A stretch of DNA of 64,000 bases from Qipengyuania_B sp965214525 (GTDB lineage Bacteria; Pseudomonadota; Alphaproteobacteria; Sphingomonadales; Sphingomonadaceae): positions 2,356,001 through 2,420,000 of the forward strand of contig OZ243959.1 in assembly GCA_965214525.1 (NCBI GenBank). Reading direction: 5' to 3'. A model generated the notes under the pieces. It did not search any database and was not told where the DNA came from. It saw only the letters and a program-made list of their open reading frames with translations. A program made the translations under genes and the position numbers. Positions 36,024 through 45,324 of this stretch are shown piece by piece. Positions within the stretch are counted from its first letter, which is position 1; the number at the start of each line of letters is the position of its first letter.

Positions 36024-36797
36024 CTACTTCATCGACCAGCCGTGGCTTACGTTGATGGATTGTCCGGTCAGCGCGTTGCTTTGGAAGCCGGCCAGGAACA
36101 CGGCCACCTCGGCGACATCGGCCAGCGTGGTAAACTCCTGGTCGACCGTGTTTCCCAGCATGATACGGCTGACGACCTCTTCTTCGCTGATGCCAAGATC
36201 GCGGGCCTGCTCCGGGATCTGCCGTTCGACCAGCGGCGTCTTGACGAAGCCCGGGCAGATGACGTTGGATCGCACCGCGTGCTTGGCCCCCTCCTTCGCC
36301 ATCACCCGCGCCAGCCCCAGAATGCCGTGCTTGGCAGCGACATACGCTGCCTTGAGGGGGCTTGCTTCATGGCTATGGACCGAACCCATATAGATGAGCG
36401 CGCCGGAGCGGGCAGGGTACATGTGCTTCACCGCCGCCTTGGTGGTGAGGAACGCGCCGGTCAGATGGATATCAACCACCCGGCGGAAGGCGTCGGCTGG
36501 GAAGTGTTCGACGGGGTGAACGATCTGGATACCTGCGTTGGACACCAGCGTATCGAGCCGACCGAACCGCTCGACCGCGGCATCGGTCGCGGCGAACACC
36601 TGCGCTTCGTCGGTGACGTCCATCGCGAAGGATGCGGCGCGTTCGCCCCCGATTGCCGCGACCGTTGCATCGGCGCCATCCATGTCGATATCGCATACCG
36701 CGACCTTTGCGCCCGCCCCTGCCAACGCTTGTGCGATGGCCCGGCCGATGCCCGATCCCGCACCCGTGACCAGCGCCACCTGTCCTTCCAAACGCAA
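36024..36797 (-). CDS. SDR-family dehydrogenase, 3-hydroxybutyrate dehydrogenase-like
   Basis: 257 residues from TTG 36797, with GAGGGGAAGGG just upstream; the longer open frame starting at 36911 is not supported. TGAGSGIG (11-18) binds the nucleotide, SNAGIQ is next, and the Ser-Tyr-Lys triad lies in MGSVHSHEASPLKAAYVAAKHG. The C-terminal half (ICPGFVKTPLVERQIPEQ) and the ending NVSHGWSMK resemble D-3-hydroxybutyrate dehydrogenase (length 255-260). Convergent with the thiolase by 40 bases. Substrate assignment is inferred. Confidence 0.82.
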   Translation of the reverse strand: MRLEGQVALVTGAGSGIGRAIAQALAGAGAKVAVCDIDMDGADATVAAIGGERAASFAMDVTDEAQVFAATDAAVERFGRLDTLVSNAGIQIVHPVEHFPADAFRRVVDIHLTGAFLTTKAAVKHMYPARSGALIYMGSVHSHEASPLKAAYVAAKHGILGLARVMAKEGAKHAVRSNVICPGFVKTPLVERQIPEQARDLGISEEEVVSRIMLGNTVDQEFTTLADVAEVAVFLAGFQSNALTGQSINVSHGWSMK

Positions 36798-36823
36798 CGC
36801 CCTTCCCCTCTCAAACGCCCGAC

Positions 36824-36849
36824 GGAACCAAACGCATCGAGGCGGCGTT
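36824..36849 (+). promoter_or_regulatory. EcfG-type (general stress response) promoter
   Basis: GGAAC (36824-36828), 17 bases, CGTT (36846-36849), located 34 bases before the ATG of the 205-residue membrane protein. It fits the sigma-EcfG consensus GGAAC-N16/17-CGTT exactly. Confidence 0.65.
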
Positions 36850-36882
36850 GGCCATAGCAGCAGAACCGCAACAGGGAAGGGC

Positions 36883-37500
36883 ATGCGTATGACCGAAGGC
36901 GAACTGATCATCGCACTTATCGTGATCGGCGTGATCGTGTTGGTAGCCCTGGCGGTATGGCTGTTGATGCGTCAACGGCACACCGCACAGCTCAAGGACC
37001 GGTTCGGCGACGAATACGACCGAACGGTGCACGAGCACGGAACGCGCGGCGGCGAAGCCAATCTGCAGGAGCGCGAGAAGCGCGTGTCTCAATTCGACAT
37101 TCGCCCGCTCGGCCGGCACGAGCGCGACCGGTTGAATACGGATTGGCAGGAGACCAAGGCGCTGTTTGTCGATAGTCCGCAGGAGGCAGTGTTGCGGGCA
37201 GACAGGCTGTTGACCGCGGCGCTTACGAGCCGCGGGTATCCGATGGGCGATTTCGATCGCCGGTACGAAGACCTGACGGTCGATCACGGCGATGTCGCGC
37301 GGCATTACCGCGCCGGGCACGACATCGCGGTCAACCGCAATGCGACGACGGAAGAACTGCGCCAGTCACTCAATCATTACGAGGCGCTGTTCACCGATAT
37401 GATGCAAGACGAAAGCGATCAGCAGCCCGAACATCGAGGCACGGTGACCATGCCGCAAACCGCTCCCCCGCAATCGCCTGCTCCCGCCAACCGGACATAG
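36883..37500 (+). CDS. Membrane-anchored protein under an EcfG promoter
   Basis: 205 residues. A single N-terminal helix (about residues 6-28, LIIALIVIGVIVLVALAVWLL) is followed by a soluble region with QLKDRFGDEYDRTVHEHGTRG, IRPLGRHERDRLNTDWQETK, and VLRADRLLTAALTSRGYPMG. A proline-rich tail (TAPPQSPAPA) ends the protein. I do not recognise a named family. Start chosen at ATG 36883 with AGGGAAGGG upstream; ATG 36889 is an alternative. The stress promoter suggests induction by sigma-EcfG. Meets the AI-2E permease gene convergently, 3 bases apart. Confidence 0.72.
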   Translation: MRMTEGELIIALIVIGVIVLVALAVWLLMRQRHTAQLKDRFGDEYDRTVHEHGTRGGEANLQEREKRVSQFDIRPLGRHERDRLNTDWQETKALFVDSPQEAVLRADRLLTAALTSRGYPMGDFDRRYEDLTVDHGDVARHYRAGHDIAVNRNATTEELRQSLNHYEALFTDMMQDESDQQPEHRGTVTMPQTAPPQSPAPANRT

Positions 37501-37503
37501 CGG

Positions 37504-38592
37504 CTATTCAGGCAACTCCGAGGGGTAGGGGGTGGCTTCCCGCTGTTCCTTCAGGATCGACCAGCTCGCCAGGAACAGCCCGGCCATGAGCGGTCCCAGC
37601 ACGATGCCAGCAAGACCCAGCACGGCGATGCCACCCAGCGTTGAAACCAGGATGATCCAGTCCGGAATGCCTGTATCGCGGCCGACCAGGATCGGCCGCA
37701 GGACATTGTCGGCAAGGCCGATCACGCCGACGCCCGAGCCGATCACGACCAGCCCCTGCCAGACCTCGCCGCTCGCCAGCAGCCAGAACGCGGCGGGTAT
37801 CCACACGATTGCCGGGCCAAGCGCGGGCACGAGCGAGAACAGCGCCATCAACACGCCGAACAACGCGGCCGACGGGAGGCCGACGATCCAGAAGGTGACC
37901 GCTCCCAGTGCGCCCTGCACCAGCCCGACGATGACGGAACCCTTGACCGTGGCTCGCACGATGGACAGGAACTTTTCCGCCAGCCGGTCGGCGATCTCGC
38001 GCTCCAGCGGAAGCCCCGCAACCACCGTCCGCCCGATCTGCCGTCCGTCGCGAAGCAGGAAATAGGTGACGTAGAGTCCGACCGCGAACGACAGGACGAA
38101 ACCCAGGGCACTGCCGCCGATGGCGACAGCATAGCTGGCGATCACGCCAGCGCTTTCGCTCAAGAATTCCCGCGCGCGAACCTGCAACCCCTCGACATCG
38201 CCCCAGCCAGAGCGGGTCAACTGGGCCTGGACCCCTTGCGGCAGGGTATCGCGGATTTGCAAAAGCCAGGCCGCGGCATCGATGCGAGCGTCGCGGAAGG
38301 CAAAGACGATGCTCGCCGCTTGCTCGACCACGATGCTGCCGACGATGAAAGCGGGCAGGATGACGGCGATCGTGATGATCAGCAGTGTCGCGATCGCCGC
38401 CTGGTTGGCGTGGCCCGGGCGCAGATAGGCGATCCGCTTGTAAAGCGGCTGGAACATGACCGCCGCCAGCGCCGCGAACAGCAGGGCGGAGGCAAACGGC
38501 CATACGATGATGATGAGGCCGACGGTGACCAGCCCCAGCAGGACGAAGAAACCGCCCTGTTCGGTCAACCCCCGATCGTGCCCGTGCAACAT
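37504..38592 (-). CDS. AI-2E transporter/PerM family permease
   Basis: 362 residues with about eight hydrophobic segments. Segments such as GFFVLLGLVTVGLIIIVWPF, FQPLYKRIAY, SFAVGLYVTYFLLRDGR, VQGALGAVTFWIVGLPSAAL and GIPDWIILVSTLGGIAVLG match the UPF0118/AI-2E exporter-like family. The cargo of most members is unknown; autoinducer-2 export is only shown for one. ATG 38592 has AAAGGGCGGGCG upstream. Lies downstream of gyrB on the same strand with a 40-base gap. Confidence 0.88.
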   Translation of the reverse strand: MLHGHDRGLTEQGGFFVLLGLVTVGLIIIVWPFASALLFAALAAVMFQPLYKRIAYLRPGHANQAAIATLLIITIAVILPAFIVGSIVVEQAASIVFAFRDARIDAAAWLLQIRDTLPQGVQAQLTRSGWGDVEGLQVRAREFLSESAGVIASYAVAIGGSALGFVLSFAVGLYVTYFLLRDGRQIGRTVVAGLPLEREIADRLAEKFLSIVRATVKGSVIVGLVQGALGAVTFWIVGLPSAALFGVLMALFSLVPALGPAIVWIPAAFWLLASGEVWQGLVVIGSGVGVIGLADNVLRPILVGRDTGIPDWIILVSTLGGIAVLGLAGIVLGPLMAGLFLASWSILKEQREATPYPSELPE

Positions 38593-38632
38593 CGCCCGCC
38601 CTTTCCTTCAAGCCGTAAGTGCCGACCGCCGA

Positions 38633-41158
38633 TCAGACGTCGAGATTGGCCACGTTCAAGGCGTTGTCCTGGATGAATTCCCGACGCGGTTCCACCACGT
38701 CGCCCATCAGGCGGGTGAAGATCTCGTCGGTCACGTCTGCATCCTCTACCTCGACCTGCAACAGGGCGCGGTTGTCGGGATCGAGCGTGGTTTCCCACAA
38801 TTGCTCGGCGTTCATCTCGCCCAGCCCCTTGTAGCGCTGAACCGACAGGCCCTTGCGCCCTGCTGCCATCACCGCGTCGAGCAACTGGGTCGGCCGGGTG
38901 ATCGCCTCGTCCGAATTGAAAGCTGGCGTGTCGGCATCGGTCTCGTCCGGAGCATCGTCGACCGGTTCGGGTTCGCCCGTGCCGCCTTTCACGAACAATG
39001 CGGGCGCTGCGTAGATCTCTGCCTGTCCGGCGGCGAGTTTGTGCAGTTTGCGCGCCTCGGCGGAATCGACGAACTTGCCTTCTATCAGATGCACGTCGGT
39101 AACGCCGCGCCAGATCCGGTCGAGCCGCAGTCCGGTTTCGGTTACTTCGCCCGACCATTCCGCTTCCGGGTCGCCCATCTGCAGCCGCGCGGCGGCGCCC
39201 TTCACAGCCGCGTCACGATCGCTCGCCTCAGGATCGAGCGCGCCTTCCATCGCCAGCGCCTCGATAAGCGCGGGGTCGTACTTGCGCGGCGCGAAGCCGA
39301 TCATGTTGCGCAGCCGCAGCGCCTGTCCGACCATTTCGCGCAATTCCCCCTCGCCACGCTGCCCTCCTGCGGTTTCGAGATGCCGCCCCGACAAGCCGGC
39401 ATCCACCAGATAGCGGTCGAGCGCGGGCTGGTCCTTCAGGTAGACTTCGCTTCGCCCCTTCGCGACTTTGAACAAGGGAGGCTGGGCGATGTAGAGGTGC
39501 CCCGCCTTGATGATCTCTGGCATCTGCCGATGGAAGAATGTCAGCAGCAAGGTCCGGATATGCGCGCCATCCACGTCGGCGTCGGTCATGATGACGACCT
39601 TGTGATAGCGCAGCTTGTCGATCGTGAATTCGTCGCGCAGCCCCGTGCCCATCGCCTGGATCAGCGTGCCGACTTCCTTGGACGAGATGATGCGGTCGAA
39701 CCGGGCGCGCTCCACGTTCAGGATTTTGCCCTTCAACGGCAGGATCGCCTGCGTCTTGCGGTCGCGGCCCTGCTTGGCGGAGCCGCCGGCCGAATCCCCC
39801 TCGACCAGGAACAGTTCGGACTTGGCAGGATCACGTTCCTGACAGTCGGCCAGCTTGCCGGGCAGCGAGGCGACGCTCATCGCGCCCTTGCGGCTCATCT
39901 CGCGGGCGCGCTTGGCGGCCTCCCGCGCGGCGGCCGCGTCGATGATCTTCTGCACGATCGCTTTGGAGTGAGCGGGATTCTCTTCCAGCCATTCCGCCAT
40001 CTTGTCGCCCATCAGGCTTTCCAGCGGCTGTCGCACCTCGGAACTGACCAGCTTGTCCTTCGTTTGGCTGCCGAACTTGGGGTCCGGCAATTTGACCGAG
40101 ACGATCGCGGTCAACCCTTCGCGCATATCCTCGCCCGAAAGCGACACCTTCTCCTTCTTCATCAGGCCCGAGCGGTCGGCATAATTGTTCAGCGTGCGGG
40201 TCAGTGCCGCGCGGAAGGCGGCAAGATGGGTGCCCCCGTCGCGCTGCGGGATGTTGTTGGTAAAGGCGAGCACGTTCTCGTAGTAGGAATCATTCCATTC
40301 CAGCGCGACGTCGATACCGATGCCATCCTTCTCGGCCGATACGCTGATGGGTTCGGGGATCAGCGGCTGCTTGTTGCGATCGAGATATTTCACGAAGGCC
40401 GCGATCCCGCCCTCGTAGAACAAGTCGTGTTCCGCCATCTCCTCGTGCCGCTTGTCGCGCAGGAAGATGTGCACGCCCGAATTGAGGAATGCCAGCTCGC
40501 GATAGCGATGCTCCAGCTTCTCGAAATCGAACTCGATCACGTTCTTGAACGTGTCGGTCGACGGCAGGAAGGTAACGCGCGTGCCTTTCTTCAGGCCATC
40601 CTCGTCGCCATTGGAGGCGACCGGGGGTGCATCGCCGACCACCCGCAGAGGTTCGACGGCATTGCCGTGCTCGAACCGCATCCAGTGTTCCTTGCCGTCG
40701 CGCCAGATGGTCAGTTCCAGCCATTCGGAGAGGGCATTGACGACCGACACGCCGACCCCGTGCAGCCCGCCCGAAACCTTGTACGCGTTGTCTTCCGAGG
40801 TGTTCTCGAACTTCCCGCCCGCATGCAGCTGCGTCATGATGACTTCGGCAGCGGAGACGCCTTCCCCCTTGTGCATGTCGACGGGGATGCCGCGGCCGTT
40901 ATCCTCGACGCTGGCCGAACCGTCCGGGTTCAACTCGATCAGCACGAGGTCGCAATGCCCTGCCAGTGCTTCGTCGATGGCGTTGTCCGATACCTCGAAC
41001 ACCATGTGATGAAGGCCGCTGCCATCGTCGGTATCGCCGATATACATGCCGGGCCGTTTGCGCACCGCATCAAGGCCCTTCAGAACCTTGATCGAATCTG
41101 CCTGATAGCCGTTCTTCTTCGCGCTTTGCTGCGCGGTGGTTTTATCGCTCTCGTCCAT
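38633..41158 (-). CDS. gyrB: DNA gyrase subunit B
   Basis: 841 residues, slightly above the enteric 804. The ATPase domain has DNAIDEALAGHCDLV, NGRGIPVDMHKGEG, and GGLHGVGVSVVNALS; the toprim domain has the EGDSAGGSAKQGRDR motif, PLKGKILNVE and MTDADVDGAHIRTLLLTF. It introduces negative supercoils with GyrA. ATG 41158 is chosen because the family starts with this sequence (the in-frame upstream region to 41302 is mostly in the promoter of the acyl-CoA synthetase). An insert around residues 680-790 (DDAPDETDADTPAF) is acidic and typical of sphingomonad GyrB. Confidence 0.97.
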   Translation of the reverse strand: MDESDKTTAQQSAKKNGYQADSIKVLKGLDAVRKRPGMYIGDTDDGSGLHHMVFEVSDNAIDEALAGHCDLVLIELNPDGSASVEDNGRGIPVDMHKGEGVSAAEVIMTQLHAGGKFENTSEDNAYKVSGGLHGVGVSVVNALSEWLELTIWRDGKEHWMRFEHGNAVEPLRVVGDAPPVASNGDEDGLKKGTRVTFLPSTDTFKNVIEFDFEKLEHRYRELAFLNSGVHIFLRDKRHEEMAEHDLFYEGGIAAFVKYLDRNKQPLIPEPISVSAEKDGIGIDVALEWNDSYYENVLAFTNNIPQRDGGTHLAAFRAALTRTLNNYADRSGLMKKEKVSLSGEDMREGLTAIVSVKLPDPKFGSQTKDKLVSSEVRQPLESLMGDKMAEWLEENPAHSKAIVQKIIDAAAAREAAKRAREMSRKGAMSVASLPGKLADCQERDPAKSELFLVEGDSAGGSAKQGRDRKTQAILPLKGKILNVERARFDRIISSKEVGTLIQAMGTGLRDEFTIDKLRYHKVVIMTDADVDGAHIRTLLLTFFHRQMPEIIKAGHLYIAQPPLFKVAKGRSEVYLKDQPALDRYLVDAGLSGRHLETAGGQRGEGELREMVGQALRLRNMIGFAPRKYDPALIEALAMEGALDPEASDRDAAVKGAAARLQMGDPEAEWSGEVTETGLRLDRIWRGVTDVHLIEGKFVDSAEARKLHKLAAGQAEIYAAPALFVKGGTGEPEPVDDAPDETDADTPAFNSDEAITRPTQLLDAVMAAGRKGLSVQRYKGLGEMNAEQLWETTLDPDNRALLQVEVEDADVTDEIFTRLMGDVVEPRREFIQDNALNVANLDV

Positions 41159-41281
41159 TGCGATTATATAGGCCCAAACCGCCGAAAGCCCAAACCGCGC
41201 AATTGCAAGACTTCCGAGTTTTCCCCCGGCCCGCCCTCCGAACCGGCTTGCCAGTTCGCGCGCGGCGTTTAAGTTCGAGCG

Positions 41282-42847
41282 ATGGCAGAAACCGAACCGC
41301 ATACAGGCGATGCGCTGGCGCTATTGGAACGGCCTTTCGGCACCTATGCCGAGGTGCTGGATTTCTGGGCCGAGCGGCGTGCCGGGCAAATGGCGTTGAT
41401 CGACGATGGCGGCTCGCTGACATGGCGCGAAATGCACCAGCGGATCGCGCGCATCGCGGCACGGTTGCGCGCAACCGGGCTGGAGCCGGGGCAGGCGGTC
41501 GCCATTCTTGGCACCTCGTCCATCCATTACGCGCTGGTATTCCTGGCGGCCGTCCGGGCCGGGGGCGTGGCGGCACCGCTGACGACCAGCGCCAGTGCGG
41601 AGCAGCTGGCCGGAATGGCCGCGGACAGCGGCGCGCAGCATCTGTTCATCGACCGTGCCAAGCTGACCGAGCTGGGCGATTTCATGCCGGACATGCAGCG
41701 CATCGTCCTGGACGAGGAGCTCGATGACTGGATGATAGCAACAGGCGCGCCCGCTCCGGCCTTCGCCCCGGAACCCGGCGATCCGTTCAACATCATCTAT
41801 TCCAGCGGCACCACCGGCATTCCCAAGGGTATCGTCCATTCGCACCAGATGCGCTGGAACCAGTTCGCCGCCACCGCGGCCTCGTTCCTTGGTCATACCG
41901 ATATCGTCCGCTCGCTCGCCTCGACACCGCTTTATTCCAACACCACGATGGTCGCATTCCTCGCGCCTCTGCTGGCGGGTGGCACGGTGCGGATCATGGG
42001 CAAGTTCGACGCCATGCGCTGGCTCGGTCATGCGCAGGCCGACCGCACCACGCACACCATGCTGGTGCCGGTGCAGTATCAGCGGCTGATGGATGAGCCG
42101 CGCTTCGACGCGTTTGATCTGTCCGCTCTCCTGCTGAAATATTGCACCTCTGCGCCGTTCCCGGCCGGTTTGAAGCGCGAAGTGCTGGAACGGATGCCGG
42201 GCGCGCTGGTCGAAATCTATTCGATGACGGAAGGCGGGGTGGTCTGCATCCTGGAAGCGCACCGGTTTCCCGACAAATTGCATACCGTTGGCCGGCCAGC
42301 GCCCGGAAGCATGCTGAAGGTGCTGGGGCCGGATGGCGAAGAATTGCCTCCCGGCGAAGCGGGCGAGTTGATCGGACGCGGACCGGGCATGATGAGCGGG
42401 TATCGCAACCGTGCCGAGGCGACCGAGGCGGCCCAATGGGTCCACCCCGAAACCGGTGAATGGTGGATGCGCATGGGCGATATCGGACGGGTCGATGCCG
42501 AAGGCTTCGTCGAGCTGGTCGGCCGGGCCAAGGACATGATCATTTCCGGCGGGTTCAACATCTACCCATCCGACCTCGAAGCGGAACTGGAGAAGGAACC
42601 GGAGGTCGTGGAGGCCGCCGTGATCGGGGTTCCCTCGCGCCGGTGGGGCGAAACGCCCGTCGGATTCGTCCGTCTTGCGACGCAGGACGATCCTGCTGGG
42701 GTGCTGCACCGGGTCAATGGACGCCTCGGCAAGACCCAGCGCCTGGCGCAGCTTCATGCGATCGACGAAATGCCGCGCAGCCATATCGGCAAGTTGCTGA
42801 AGACCGAACTTCGCGAGGAAGCGGAGCGGCGCGGATTGCCGGAATAG
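41282..42847 (+). CDS. Acyl-CoA synthetase (AMP-binding), second copy
   Basis: 521 residues of the adenylate-forming family. P-loop NIIYSSGTTGIPKGIVHSHQMR, A5 ALVEIYSMTEGGVV, A7 WWMRMGDIGRVDAEGFVEL, A8 GRAKDMIISGGFNIYPSDLEAEL, and the C-terminal lysine in HIGKLLKTELREEAE. Diverged from the 6603-8309 enzyme; the substrate is not evident, perhaps a fatty or aromatic acid. Monocistronic, divergent from gyrB with a 123-base shared upstream region. Confidence 0.88.
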   Translation: MAETEPHTGDALALLERPFGTYAEVLDFWAERRAGQMALIDDGGSLTWREMHQRIARIAARLRATGLEPGQAVAILGTSSIHYALVFLAAVRAGGVAAPLTTSASAEQLAGMAADSGAQHLFIDRAKLTELGDFMPDMQRIVLDEELDDWMIATGAPAPAFAPEPGDPFNIIYSSGTTGIPKGIVHSHQMRWNQFAATAASFLGHTDIVRSLASTPLYSNTTMVAFLAPLLAGGTVRIMGKFDAMRWLGHAQADRTTHTMLVPVQYQRLMDEPRFDAFDLSALLLKYCTSAPFPAGLKREVLERMPGALVEIYSMTEGGVVCILEAHRFPDKLHTVGRPAPGSMLKVLGPDGEELPPGEAGELIGRGPGMMSGYRNRAEATEAAQWVHPETGEWWMRMGDIGRVDAEGFVELVGRAKDMIISGGFNIYPSDLEAELEKEPEVVEAAVIGVPSRRWGETPVGFVRLATQDDPAGVLHRVNGRLGKTQRLAQLHAIDEMPRSHIGKLLKTELREEAERRGLPE

Positions 42848-43041
42848 CCAGGAGGAGGAAGGTGCCGGACGAACCTGGGGGGAGGGGGGTCGGCCCGCCC
42901 GGCGGTGGTTGTGATATTGGTGCGGCAGACCCCGATGGCAAATGCGAAAAACGGTACGCTGGTTGACGAAATCTCAACCGACGGCGCAGCGGGCTACGGG
43001 GTTGCTGGACAGGCCACCGGTACAGTCCCTAACGCCCCGGC

Positions 43042-44604
43042 ATGGACCAAGAACATCTTCCCGATTCCATCCTGATCATCGATTTCGGCAGCCAGGTGAC
43101 GCAATTGATCGCCCGCCGTGTGCGGGAGGCCGGCGTCTATTCGGAGATCGCACCTTACGGCAAGGCGCAGGAGGCGTTCGACCGGCTCAACCCCAAGGGA
43201 ATCATCTTTGGCGGCGGGCCGGCCAGCGTGAACGATGACGACCCGCCCTTGCCGCCCGACAGCTTCTACGCCGCGGGCGTCCCCATCCTCGGCATCTGCT
43301 ATGGCCAGCAGGCAATGGCCAAGCAATTGGGCGGAGCCATCACCAGCCACGAAATGGGCGAGTTCGGCCGTGCCTACCTCAATGTGGAGCGCGACTGTCC
43401 GCTATTCGATGGACTATGGCAGCCGGGGGAGCGGCACCAGGTGTGGATGAGCCACGGTGACAAGGTGACGCAGCTTCCCGACGGCTTCCGCGTCGTCGCC
43501 ACCAGCGAGGGCGCGCCGCATGCGGTTTCAGTCGACGAGGACCGCTGTTTCTTCGGCGTGCAGTTCCATCCCGAAGTCGTTCACACGCCCGATGGCGGCC
43601 GGCTGATCGCCAATTTCGCGCGCCATGTCTGCGGGCTGGCAGGCGACTGGACGATGGCGGAGTTCCGCGAGACGAAGATCGCAGAAATCCGCGCGCAGGT
43701 CGGTGATGGCAAGGTGATCTGCGGATTGTCGGGCGGGGTGGATTCCGCCGTAGCCGCCGTCCTCATCCACGAGGCGATCGGCGAGCAATTGACTTGCGTG
43801 TTCGTCGATCACGGCCTGCTGCGTGCGGGCGAGGCCGAGCAAGTGGTCGGCCTGTTCAAGGGGCATTACAACATCCCGCTGGTCCATGTGGATGCGGAGG
43901 AGCAGTTCCTCTCCGGCCTTGCCGGCATCACCGATCCCGAAGCCAAGCGCAAGTTCATCGGCAAGACCTTCATCGACGTGTTCGATGCCGAGGCCAAGAA
44001 GATCGGCGGCGCGGATTTCCTGGCGCAGGGGACGCTCTATCCCGACGTGATCGAGAGCGTCAGCCACACTGGCGGGCCGAGCGTGACGATCAAGAGCCAC
44101 CACAATGTCGGCGGGCTGCCGGAGCGTATGAACATGAAGCTGGTCGAGCCTTTGCGGGAACTCTTCAAGGACGAGGTGCGCGAACTCGGCCGCGAGCTGG
44201 GCCTGCCCGAGGCGTTCGTCGGCCGCCATCCATTCCCCGGCCCTGGCCTCGCCATCCGCATCCCCGGCGAGGTGACGAAGGAGCGGTGCGACATATTGCG
44301 CAAGGCGGACGCCATCTACCTCGAGGAAATCCGCCGCCACGGCCTCTACGACGCGATCTGGCAGGCTTTCGCCGTGCTGCTGCCGGTGAAGACGGTTGGC
44401 GTGATGGGGGACGGGCGGACCTACGACAACGTATGCGGCCTACGCGCGGTGACCAGCACCGATGGCATGACGGCGGATGTGTACCACTTCCCCGGCGAGT
44501 TCCTGGCCAATGTGGCGACGCGCATCGTGAACGAGGTGCGCGGGATCAACCGGGTGGTGTACGATTATACCAGCAAGCCGCCGGGCACGATCGAGTGGGA
44601 GTGA
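43042..44604 (+). CDS. guaA: GMP synthase (glutamine-hydrolysing)
   Basis: 520 residues. The class I amidotransferase domain has the nucleophile Cys86 in LGICYGQQAMAKQLGG and the His/Glu pair in VQFHPEVVHT. The ATP pyrophosphatase domain begins with the PP-loop CGLSGGVDSAVAA and has SVSHTGGPSVTIKSHHNVGGLP; the C-terminal dimerisation domain ends in YDYTSKPPGTIEWE. It converts XMP to GMP. No GMP-responsive leader is visible in the 194 bases upstream. Confidence 0.97.
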   Translation: MDQEHLPDSILIIDFGSQVTQLIARRVREAGVYSEIAPYGKAQEAFDRLNPKGIIFGGGPASVNDDDPPLPPDSFYAAGVPILGICYGQQAMAKQLGGAITSHEMGEFGRAYLNVERDCPLFDGLWQPGERHQVWMSHGDKVTQLPDGFRVVATSEGAPHAVSVDEDRCFFGVQFHPEVVHTPDGGRLIANFARHVCGLAGDWTMAEFRETKIAEIRAQVGDGKVICGLSGGVDSAVAAVLIHEAIGEQLTCVFVDHGLLRAGEAEQVVGLFKGHYNIPLVHVDAEEQFLSGLAGITDPEAKRKFIGKTFIDVFDAEAKKIGGADFLAQGTLYPDVIESVSHTGGPSVTIKSHHNVGGLPERMNMKLVEPLRELFKDEVRELGRELGLPEAFVGRHPFPGPGLAIRIPGEVTKERCDILRKADAIYLEEIRRHGLYDAIWQAFAVLLPVKTVGVMGDGRTYDNVCGLRAVTSTDGMTADVYHFPGEFLANVATRIVNEVRGINRVVYDYTSKPPGTIEWE

Positions 44605-44642
44605 GGCGCATCTTGCTGCAATGCTCCACATATGACAACGGT

Positions 44643-44657
44643 TCACCTTTAAGGTGA
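44643..44657. promoter_or_regulatory. Palindromic operator overlapping the hicB ribosome site
   Basis: TCACCTT (44643-44649), one base, AAGGTGA (44651-44657): 7-base perfect arms just before the hicB-like gene; AAGG doubles as the Shine-Dalgarno. HicB antitoxins usually bind such palindromes to repress their own operon. Confidence 0.55.
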
Positions 44658-44662
44658 CAATC

Positions 44663-44863
44663 ATGCAGATGACCGCAATCCTCAACGCCGATCCCGATGG
44701 TGGGTATGTCGCGCTCAACCCCGAAACGGGCACCACGACGCAGGGAGATACGGTTGAAGAAGCCATTGCCAATCTACGCGAAGCGGTCGAACTCTATCTT
44801 ACGGAGTTTCCCTTGCAATCGGTCGGCGCACCCATCGTAACCAGCTTCGACGTTGCCGCCTGA
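44663..44863 (+). CDS. hicB: HicB-like antitoxin
   Basis: 66 residues from ATG 44663; GTG 44654 is the in-frame alternative but lies inside the operator. AILNADPDGGYVALNPETG and GDTVEEAIANLREAVELYL are the partial RNase H fold of type II HicB antitoxins (DUF1902-like). No DNA-binding tail follows, so DNA recognition would have to come from the fold itself or the toxin complex. Overlaps the toxin start as ATGA-type (TGATG), a compact antitoxin-toxin order. Confidence 0.82.
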   Translation: MQMTAILNADPDGGYVALNPETGTTTQGDTVEEAIANLREAVELYLTEFPLQSVGAPIVTSFDVAA

Positions 44864-45084
44864 TGCCGAAGCTGCCGGCGGTCTCCGGCGCCGACTTGGT
44901 TCGAGCATTGGAGCGGCTTGACTTCGAGCAGCAGCGCCAGCGCGGCAGCCATGTCGTCATGCGCCGAGGCGCAAACGGCTGCGTGGTTCCTCTCCACAGC
45001 GACTTGAAGCGTGGAACCCTCGCGGGCATTATCCGGCAAGCGGGTTTGACGAGTGACGAGGTGCTGAAGGCGCTGAACAAATGA
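44863..45084 (+). CDS. hicA: HicA-like mRNA interferase toxin
   Basis: 73 residues. The double-stranded-RNA-binding fold of HicA shows LVRALERLDFEQQRQRGSHVVMRR with the catalytic His30 in GSH, and VPLHSDLKRGTLAGIIRQAGL at the end. HicA cleaves mRNA independent of a ribosome. It shares a base pair overlap with the antitoxin (start within the stop) and its stop overlaps the next gene (ATGA), so three genes are coupled. Confidence 0.85.
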   Translation: MPKLPAVSGADLVRALERLDFEQQRQRGSHVVMRRGANGCVVPLHSDLKRGTLAGIIRQAGLTSDEVLKALNK

Positions 45085-45293
45085 CCGCCATCTGCATCCC
45101 CGCCGCCATTCCGCCGGAACTGAACGCCATTAACGATGAGCACAAGGCGATCTACCACTCCGCCGACAGCATCTGCATCTGGGTCTTCGTCACACGGGAA
45201 GAGCGAAACCGCTTCGTGGAAGAGACGCAGGGGATGGCGAAGGCTGAGCGGGAGGCGCATCATACGTGGTACTACGCACTTGGGGAAACTTGA
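45081..45293 (+). CDS. 70-residue hypothetical protein coupled to the toxin-antitoxin pair
   Basis: Start overlaps the hicA stop (ATGA). The sequence has segments ICIPAAIPPELNAINDEHK, DSICIWVFVTREERNRFVEE and AEREAHHTWYYALGET; no family recognised. Length and coupling suggest it belongs to the same transcript. It could be an accessory protein of the locus or an unrelated small cargo gene. Confidence 0.6.
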   Translation: MTAICIPAAIPPELNAINDEHKAIYHSADSICIWVFVTREERNRFVEETQGMAKAEREAHHTWYYALGET

Positions 45294-45324
45294 ACCTTAT
45301 GCTCATCTGGATATCTTGCGGAAT

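Noticed and set aside
38456..41272. 938-codon open frame antisense to gyrB
   Set aside because: Arises from high GC content in codon positions; gyrB on the other strand is complete and conserved. No ribosome site or domain.
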